A stretch of 45,513 bases of DNA, from positions 1 to 45,513 of the forward strand of contig NZ_LYXE01000103.1 in NCBI RefSeq assembly GCF_002532075.1. Reading direction: 5' to 3'. The notes beneath the pieces were generated by a model. It was not told where the DNA came from. It saw only the letters and a program-made list of their open reading frames with translations, and made no database searches. The number at the start of each line of letters is the position of its first letter. The first letter of the stretch is position 1. Below are positions 40,305 through 45,513 of this stretch, piece by piece. The translations under genes were made by a program, and so were the position numbers. Source of the stretch: Candidatus Chloroploca asiatica (GTDB lineage Bacteria; Chloroflexota; Chloroflexia; Chloroflexales; Chloroflexaceae).

Positions 40305-41723
40305 ATGCACGCTCAGCGCCTTGATGCCGCAGTTGATGCGCTCTCACGTCGGCGGATTATGCTGGTTCTTTTTGTCGGGGTCTTTATGGCGGCGCTCGAT
40401 ACAGCAGTCGTTGCGCCTGCGGTGCCTGCCTTGCGCCAGGTGTTTGGGGTTGACAATAGTCAGATCGGGATGATTACGATCATCTTTAGTCTGGCAACGC
40501 TCAGCAGCACGACCTTGATGGCTGGCCTGGGTGATCGCTACGGGCGGCGCCCGGTCTACCTCTTTTGTGTTACCGGCTTTGCGCTCGGGTCGTTGATCAT
40601 TGCGATGGCTCCAAGTTTTACGGTGCTCTTGCTTGGGCGAGCGATCCAGGGTTTTGCTTCGGGTGGCGTGACGCCAACCGCGAGTGCGATGGTGGGCGAT
40701 GCTTTTCCGCGTGAAGAACGGGGCAAGGCGCTCGGTATGCTAGGGGCGACCTTTGGCATGGCTTTTCTGTTGGGGCCACTGGTAGCGTCGCTGATTCTGC
40801 TGGTCTTGAGTTGGCAGTGGATCTTTTTGATCAACCTGCCGGTCGCGGCAGTCGTGATCTGGCTCGGCCTGCGGAACTTGCCCGCCAAACAACTGGCCGC
40901 AAACCCGGCACCCCTCGATTGGGCCGGGGTGGTCGTGGTGGCCGTGATGCTGACCAGTCTGGTGCTCGGGATCAACCGGGTGCTCGACAACGCGCTTGGT
41001 TTGATGCTCTGGCCGGCGTTGCTTGGCCTGGCGTTGCTCTGTGTCCCGTTGCTGATCATGGTCGAGCGCCGCGCCGCTAGCCCGGTTGTACCGTTGCACC
41101 TCTTCTACTCACGTCAGCTTCGCCTGACCTACATCCTCTGTTGCGGGGCTGGTTTTGGCATGGGGAGTGTGATCTACATCGCCTCGGTCGCCGTCGCTGG
41201 GCTTGGCATTGCCGCCGAGCGAGCCGGACTCCTTTTGTTGCCTCTGGTGATTGCATCATCGGCGGGTTCGGTGATCTTTGGGCGCCTGCTCAATACCCTC
41301 GGCTCGCGTCTGGTCATGCTGATCGGCTTTGGTACGACCGGCCTTGGCTCGGCCTTGCTTGGCCTCACTGAAACGGCAGGGCTCTGGATCTTTTTGCCTT
41401 CCAGCATGCTGATTGGCCTTGGGGTTGGCATTATCGTCGGGGGCACGCTGCGCACGATTGTCTTGAACGAAGTCAACCTCGAAGAGCGTGGGGCCGCGCA
41501 GGGTCTGGTGAACGTAGGCATTAGCGTTGGCAACCTGCTCGTCGTTGCAACGCTCGGCGTGATTGCCGATGCCTGGGGCGGCGGGATGACCGGTCTTGCC
41601 ATCGCCTACCTCGCCTCGGCGGTCTGCATGGGCGTGATGTTCCTGTTGAGCCTGGGGCTCAAATCGCATGGCGAGGAATTAGCAACTGCTTTGGCGACGA
41701 GTGAGGCTTCTTCGGGTGCGTGA
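40305..41723 (+). CDS. MFS drug/metabolite exporter (DHA2, EmrB/QacA type)
   Basis: A 472-residue, roughly 14-helix major-facilitator transporter. It has the motif A-like GDRYGRRPVYLFCV after the second helix, FMAALDTAVVAPAVPALRQV at the start (the motif of drug/H+ antiporters) and LGRAIQGFASGGVTPTASAM. It would export a small molecule using the proton gradient. Its own operator-like promoter and the adjacent peptide and nitroreductase genes suggest a self-protection or product-export role. Confidence 0.92.
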   Translation: MHAQRLDAAVDALSRRRIMLVLFVGVFMAALDTAVVAPAVPALRQVFGVDNSQIGMITIIFSLATLSSTTLMAGLGDRYGRRPVYLFCVTGFALGSLIIAMAPSFTVLLLGRAIQGFASGGVTPTASAMVGDAFPREERGKALGMLGATFGMAFLLGPLVASLILLVLSWQWIFLINLPVAAVVIWLGLRNLPAKQLAANPAPLDWAGVVVVAVMLTSLVLGINRVLDNALGLMLWPALLGLALLCVPLLIMVERRAASPVVPLHLFYSRQLRLTYILCCGAGFGMGSVIYIASVAVAGLGIAAERAGLLLLPLVIASSAGSVIFGRLLNTLGSRLVMLIGFGTTGLGSALLGLTETAGLWIFLPSSMLIGLGVGIIVGGTLRTIVLNEVNLEERGAAQGLVNVGISVGNLLVVATLGVIADAWGGGMTGLAIAYLASAVCMGVMFLLSLGLKSHGEELATALATSEASSGA

Positions 41724-41742
41724 GTTTGCTGTGCCCCGCACT

Positions 41743-41797
41743 GGGCACGGGCGATGCCGGGCACGGGCGATGGTGTGGCCATACATCCGGGCACGGG
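41743..41797. repeat. 14-bp direct repeats upstream of the Os1348-like gene
   Basis: GGGCACGGGCGATG occurs at 41743-41756 and 41759-41772, and its first 9 bases again at 41789-41797. TATACT at 41814-41819 may be the -10 box of the downstream gene. The repeats could be binding sites, or simply a slipped repeat. Confidence 0.5.
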
Positions 41798-41847
41798 TTC
41801 CCGCAAGATGGTGTATACTCTAGACACCATCCCAAAGGATGCTCTCT

Positions 41848-42066
41848 ATGTCATTGGATGTTGTGCAGCAGGTTATTGGGCGGGCGATTACCGATGCTGA
41901 GTTTTGTCAGCAGTTGATTGAAGGCGCACGTAGCGCGTGTGCCGCCTATGAACTGACCGATGATGAACTCGATGCGCTTGATGCGCTTGATACCGAGAGT
42001 CTGAAGGCGTTTGCCGGGACGCTCGATCCGCGTCTGTCGAAGCGTGCCGGACGTGGTTTTATTTAG
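41848..42066 (+). CDS. Os1348-like (NHLP-clan) small protein
   Basis: A 72-residue protein resembling the Os1348 family, part of the nitrile-hydratase-like leader peptide (NHLP) group: MSLDVVQQVIGRAITDAEFC, then LIEGARSACAAYELTDDELDAL and LDALDTESLKAFAGTLDPRL. The pattern (helix, ALxxYxLTxxE turn, helix) is that of RiPP leader peptides. The tail (SKRAGRGFI) is short and has no obvious core with Cys, Ser or Thr to modify, so it could be a leader-like accessory protein. AAAGGA is spaced 8 bases from ATG 41848. The nitroreductase-family gene follows 14 bases later. Confidence 0.75.
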   Translation: MSLDVVQQVIGRAITDAEFCQQLIEGARSACAAYELTDDELDALDALDTESLKAFAGTLDPRLSKRAGRGFI

Positions 42067-42080
42067 GTTGCAGAGAAGCT

Positions 42081-42749
42081 ATGTTTGATCTTGCGACAAT
42101 TGATCATTTGCTTACGACAACCCGTTCGGTGCGCAAACGACTTGATCTGAGCCGCCCCGTTGAACCTGAGGTGATCGAGCGCTGTCTGGAGATCGCGACT
42201 CAGGCGCCGAGCGGGTCGGATCGCCAGCGCTGGCATTTTGTCGTGATTACTGATGCGACCCTGCGCCAAAGCATCGCCGAGATATATCGGCGTTCGTTTG
42301 CCGCCTATTTTGGCGCGCCGCAAGGTCCGCACGGGGGGCGTTATACGCCGACGAATGCTTTGCAAGCGTCGGCGATCTATCTGGCTGAGCATTTTCATGA
42401 AATTCCGGTGATGGTGCTCTTCTGTTACGAGGGGCGCGTCGAACAGCAAGGCGTCACGGCCCAGGCTTCACTCTATGGGTCGATCTTGCCGGCGGCCTGG
42501 TCGTTTATGTTGGCTCTGCGCTCCCGTGGCCTCGGTTCGGTCTGGACGACGTTGCACCTGCAGGAAGAAGCCGAGGTCGCGGCGTTGCTGGGGCTTCCGG
42601 CACATCTGACCCAGGCCGTGCTGTTGCCGGTGGCCTACTATACCGGCGACGATTTTCGCCCGGCGCAACGTGCCCCGGCCAGCGAACGTACGCACTGGAA
42701 TGGCTGGAAGCAACGCCGTGCGCCTGACGAGCCCGGCGAGGGAACCTGA
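42081..42749 (+). CDS. Nitroreductase-family flavoprotein
   Basis: A 222-residue FMN-dependent oxidoreductase. TTRSVRKRLDLSRPVEPEVI, CLEIATQAPSGSDRQRWHFV and VVITDATLRQSIAEIYRR are the FMN-binding core, and LRSRGLGSVWTTLHLQEEAE the second half. It resembles stand-alone nitroreductases more than the azoline dehydrogenases of peptide pathways. The substrate is unknown. It is 14 bases after the Os1348-like gene and is probably co-transcribed. Confidence 0.9.
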   Translation: MFDLATIDHLLTTTRSVRKRLDLSRPVEPEVIERCLEIATQAPSGSDRQRWHFVVITDATLRQSIAEIYRRSFAAYFGAPQGPHGGRYTPTNALQASAIYLAEHFHEIPVMVLFCYEGRVEQQGVTAQASLYGSILPAAWSFMLALRSRGLGSVWTTLHLQEEAEVAALLGLPAHLTQAVLLPVAYYTGDDFRPAQRAPASERTHWNGWKQRRAPDEPGEGT

Positions 42750-42754
42750 ACTGG

Positions 42755-44809
42755 ATGGGCAGATCAAGCGCGTTGCTCCAGGCCGTGCGTGGGCGGGAGG
42801 CAACTAGGCCAGCCGGTTCTTCTTCCCACAAAAGGCTGATCGATCAACTCTGGTTGGCCTTGCTGGTGGTGCCTTTTTTTGCCTGGCTGACCCTTGCGGC
42901 TGGCTACCAGTTCCCGGTCACGGTCAACGAGTCGCTTGCCGCTAATCCGTCGCCCCTCAGCTTCCGTGGCGTCTATCCGCCCGAGGCGGGGGCGTTTGGC
43001 TTTCAGCGCTGGACGACCGAGCAGGCGCAGATCCGTGTGCCTGGCGTTGGTTCGGCCCCCTTCGAGGTGCGCCTGCGCTTTTTTGGCTATCCTGATGCGC
43101 CCCCCGAACGGGTGGTACGTCTGAGTAGCGGGGCGCAGGTGCTTGCCGAGATGCAGGTACGCAACGGCATGCAAGAGGTGTGGCTGCTGGTGCCAGCGGG
43201 TTTGAGCGATCCGGCCAGCGGCGATTTTGTGCTGAACCTTGAGGTGCCGGGCTTTCGGGTTACCGATGACCCGCGCTTGCTTGGCGTCTCGCTTGACCAG
43301 CTGACGCTTTCCTCACGTCAACAAGGGATGGTGCCGCCGCCTTCAGGGATGGCGTTGCAACTCGGTCTCGTGGCGCTTTTGAGCCTGCTAGCCCTGCGGA
43401 TCAGCGGGGTGGCAACGCGGATCGCGCTGGGTCTCAGTGGGTTGCTGTGTGTTGGGGCGGGCCTGTTGGTCGCGGGGGGCGGTAGCACGAGCATTGCGTT
43501 GCGCCTGCAGGCTGCCTTGGCGCTGCCCGTGTTGGTTGAGGTGCTTACGTACACCCTTGTGCTCGCATTGACCCTCCGCCTCCCCGATCTCCGCCAACAC
43601 CGACCGATGCCCAATGCCCAGGCCCTGGTCCTGGTACGGCTCGCCGTGCTGCTCATCTTTGTCTTCCGGCTCACCGGGATGCTGCACCCGCAGTTTATCA
43701 ACATTGACCACGGCCTCCGCGCAAATCAGTTGCTGCTGATTGCCGACGGGCAAGAAGCGGTCGTGCGCGAGCGGCTCGAGCAACAGTACGAATGGGGCAC
43801 CCGTGAACCAGTGCCCTATAGCCTCGTCACCTACTATCTGCTCTTGCCGCTGACCGTCGTCTGGAGTAGCCCCTTTGAGCTGATCAAAGCCGTCAAAATC
43901 GTGACGGCCCTGCTCGAAGCCACCTTCCCGCTCTTGTTTCTTGCCCTGATGCGTCAGGGGCCACAGCCGCGCTGGGGGGCCGCGTGGGGCGGCCTGATCT
44001 ACGCCGGCTTGCCGGTCGGCTACCTCTTTTTTCACGACGGCAGCTTCCCGACCACCATCGGCATCTGGCTCACCCTGATGGCCCTGGTTGCGCTGCAATG
44101 GGCGCTCGAACCGGCACCGCAGGGCCAGACGTGGCTTCGCTGGAGCAGCGCCATCCTGCTGCTCGGCATCGCGATCGCTGCCTACGTCACGCATCTTGCC
44201 TTTATACCCTTTCTCATCGTCGCCATTGCAGGCAGCCTCTTTTTCTTGGGCGAAAGCCGCACGCGGCGTCAAGGCCTGATCCTGCTTCCCGCCGTCGGCC
44301 TGGCCTTTCTGGTCGGCTGGGTCATCGTCTACCGCAGCTACACCCTGACCCTCATTCAGCGCACCATCCCGGCCTATCTTGGGCTCATCGCGAGCGAAGG
44401 GAGCGTCGGGCGGAGCAGTGACACCTTTTTTGGCACGCCGATCAACAGCTTTCCCGAGCATCTCGTGGCGCACTTTCGCCTCTGGCCCGTGATGCTCGCC
44501 GGGCTTGTGCTCATCGTGCTGGTCTGGAACTGGCGAAACCGCTTCATCACCCACCTGGGGCTCGGTTACGCCGCGCTGCTGATCGCCACCTCGGTTGCCG
44601 AGCAATGGTTCGGGCTCTGGAACAAACACATGGTCTTCATTGCCCCGCTGGTTGCGCTGCTGAGCGGCCCTGGGTGCGCGTGGCTCTGGCAACGGGGCCG
44701 AGCCGGCAAGCTTACCGTCAGCCTGTTGCTCATCTGGCTCTTTTGGCAAAGCCTGACGGCGTGGGGCAACCGCGTGCTCTGGTATTTGTTGCCGCCGGGG
44801 GCGTTGTGA
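42755..44809 (+). CDS. Large polytopic membrane protein, GT-C-like
   Basis: A 684-residue membrane protein with about 12-14 hydrophobic segments and one long extracytoplasmic stretch between the first two helices (about residues 58-190). PQFINIDHGLRANQLLLIAD and the polytopic layout resemble GT-C glycosyltransferases (the ArnT/PMT type use an acidic motif in an early loop), but the usual DD/DE motif is not clear. Function is unknown; a glycosyl or lipid transferase is possible. It starts 5 bases after the nitroreductase stop, so translation is likely coupled. Confidence 0.75.
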   Translation: MGRSSALLQAVRGREATRPAGSSSHKRLIDQLWLALLVVPFFAWLTLAAGYQFPVTVNESLAANPSPLSFRGVYPPEAGAFGFQRWTTEQAQIRVPGVGSAPFEVRLRFFGYPDAPPERVVRLSSGAQVLAEMQVRNGMQEVWLLVPAGLSDPASGDFVLNLEVPGFRVTDDPRLLGVSLDQLTLSSRQQGMVPPPSGMALQLGLVALLSLLALRISGVATRIALGLSGLLCVGAGLLVAGGGSTSIALRLQAALALPVLVEVLTYTLVLALTLRLPDLRQHRPMPNAQALVLVRLAVLLIFVFRLTGMLHPQFINIDHGLRANQLLLIADGQEAVVRERLEQQYEWGTREPVPYSLVTYYLLLPLTVVWSSPFELIKAVKIVTALLEATFPLLFLALMRQGPQPRWGAAWGGLIYAGLPVGYLFFHDGSFPTTIGIWLTLMALVALQWALEPAPQGQTWLRWSSAILLLGIAIAAYVTHLAFIPFLIVAIAGSLFFLGESRTRRQGLILLPAVGLAFLVGWVIVYRSYTLTLIQRTIPAYLGLIASEGSVGRSSDTFFGTPINSFPEHLVAHFRLWPVMLAGLVLIVLVWNWRNRFITHLGLGYAALLIATSVAEQWFGLWNKHMVFIAPLVALLSGPGCAWLWQRGRAGKLTVSLLLIWLFWQSLTAWGNRVLWYLLPPGAL

Positions 44810-44894
44810 TGGATGCGTAACGCCGTTGATGCACGAACTCCACTGTGTGCCCCCAACCCGTTACGCCGCCGCCCAACGCTCCATCTCCTTCCGG

Positions 44895-45116
44895 TTATTT
44901 TGATCCGGGCGGCGTTGTTGTTTGACGAATTGCTGCAGCAAGCTCGGCCACGGTCATATGACCAAACAGGCGATCTTTTTCGGCAAGAGAATCGCCGACA
45001 CCGCGTGTGAATTGGTTGATAAAGCGTGCGGTGTTCGCGATGCCGAGTTCCTGCACCAGCACGCGTACGGCAATCTCGTTTATTTCGGTTAAGGCCAGAT
45101 AGGCGGTGGTACTCAT
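44895..45116 (-). CDS. Small antitoxin-like protein
   Basis: A 73-residue protein. [22 protein letters not shown], then [21 protein letters not shown] and [11 protein letters not shown], matches the pattern of small antitoxin-like proteins (ALxxLVxELGxxxAxRFLxQF...GD.T..RD...G..T.DE) commonly encoded next to PIN-domain toxins. Its ATG overlaps the stop of the PIN fragment (ATGA), so they were one operon. The full toxin seems lost. Confidence 0.65.
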   Translation of the reverse strand: MSTTAYLALTEINEIAVRVLVQELGIANTARFINQFTRGVGDSLAEKDRLFGHMTVAELAAAIRQTTTPPGSK

Positions 45117-45208
45117 ACAAGTATCGCCTCTGCCTCAAGCATGATGCGAGTTTGGCTGCGCTCGTCAAGCGGACGCTGTAAACTACATGTGTCAAAATAG
45201 ATACGCAT
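45113..45208 (-). pseudogene. PIN-domain toxin fragment (N-terminal 31 codons)
   Basis: The 31-codon frame reads [20 protein letters not shown] at its start and ends in LEAEAILV before a stop. This matches the N-terminus of PIN-domain ribonuclease toxins, including the first metal-binding Asp. Complete PIN proteins are about 130-150 residues, so more than three quarters is missing. The start has CAGGGCAG upstream. Beyond it the window shows the antitoxin-like gene instead of the rest of the domain. Confidence 0.6.
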
Positions 45209-45508
45209 CTGCCCTGACCCATTTCATAGGCTCAATCAACGACTGGCACCACTGGTCACGACATGGCAATTGTACCACATGGAAGAGAGGGAGTGACCTG
45301 ATCGAGCGCATCGGAATTGCCAGCCAACGCCCAGCTTCAGCGGCGCCGCTGGCAGGCGTTGGGATCGCTGCTGGCCGTCGGCACACGCCGACCGCTCAAA
45401 GTCGCGCCAGCGGTGTCGCGCTACAGCGCCATGTTGTAGGGCTACGTCAAAGTGGTAGCCCATCGTGTATCCTTCTGAAGGAATGATCGAACGCTTCAGG
45501 AGGACACG
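45209..45508. other. Gene-poor edge region
   Basis: No convincing gene is seen across these 300 bases. A 75-codon minus-strand frame (45463-45236, starting MGYHFDVALQ, with AGAAGGA upstream) is unrecognised and could be real or chance. An inverted repeat spans 45447-45512 (see findings). Confidence 0.4.
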
Positions 45509-45513
45509 ATGGA
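45509..45513 (+). CDS. Possible start of a gene cut by the window edge
   Basis: A strong CAGGAGG (45497-45503) is spaced 5 bases from ATG at 45509. Only the first codons are visible, so nothing can be said about the product. Confidence 0.4.

Noticed and set aside
43388-44749. 453-codon open frame on the minus strand
   Set aside because: Antisense to the polytopic membrane protein gene; low-complexity charged translation typical of a shadow.
45187-45486. 99-codon plus-strand frame at the window end
   Set aside because: No ribosome-binding site, no recognisable motif, and it overlaps the PIN fragment on the other strand.

Overview
The window most likely comes from a filamentous anoxygenic phototroph of the Chloroflexota (Chloroflexales, Oscillochloris/Chloroploca/Chloroflexus-like). 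The main evidence is a bchY-bchZ pair for chlorophyllide a reductase, together with a small protein of the Os1348 type (a family named after Oscillochloris), secreted proteins carrying YLPLV-like motifs, and a DegS/DegU-like two-component pair. The lineage call is from memory of families, not from a search. No rRNA, tRNA or CRISPR array was seen.

Layout. 1-2.6 kb: NUDIX hydrolase converging on an APC-type permease. 2.7-5.6 kb (minus): bchY-bchZ, followed by a 16-bp tandem repeat and a long hairpin. 5.7-8.8 kb (plus): sensor kinase and NarL-type regulator, divergent from bchYZ, then an M29 aminopeptidase. 8.9-12.1 kb: Crp-like regulator, PspC protein, family 2 glycosyltransferase, a small membrane protein and a histidine-rich protein. 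12.2-12.8 kb: a TumE-type toxin-antitoxin pair. 12.9-20.5 kb (minus): a cobalamin-riboswitch operon encoding a secreted alpha/alpha-barrel protein, a secreted DUF4430 protein with a C-terminal membrane anchor, and a complete ECF transporter (S, T and a fused double ATPase). 20.8-24.8 kb: a large secreted repeat protein and a bactofilin-like membrane protein. 24.9-26.5 kb: a primary-type sigma factor with a long leader. 26.5-30.3 kb (minus): an OpuC-type osmoprotectant ABC transporter. 30.5-32.1 kb: TatB-like protein and TatC. 32.2-40.2 kb (plus): zinc-ribbon protein, Gln-rich membrane protein, a possible IS605-family remnant, MoxR ATPase, DUF58 protein, LipB, and a sulfonate/nitrate-type ABC transporter. 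40.2-44.8 kb (plus): MFS exporter, Os1348-like peptide, nitroreductase-family protein and a large polytopic membrane protein. 44.9-45.5 kb: a small antitoxin-like gene behind a 31-codon PIN-domain fragment.

Most interesting system. The 12.9-20.5 kb operon looks like a bacterial B12 (or corrinoid) capture and import system. The two folds that animals fuse in intrinsic factor/transcobalamin (an alpha/alpha barrel and a DUF4430-type beta domain) appear here as two separate exported proteins encoded just ahead of an ECF importer. All of it lies behind a well-formed cobalamin riboswitch with a promoter and a likely intrinsic terminator. Anaerobic bacteriochlorophyll synthesis uses the B12-dependent cyclase BchE, so uptake would fit the organism's physiology.

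A second theme is a set of long perfect hairpins at gene ends. They share a short GC core with a 3-nt loop, but their outer arms are unrelated from copy to copy and still perfectly self-complementary.
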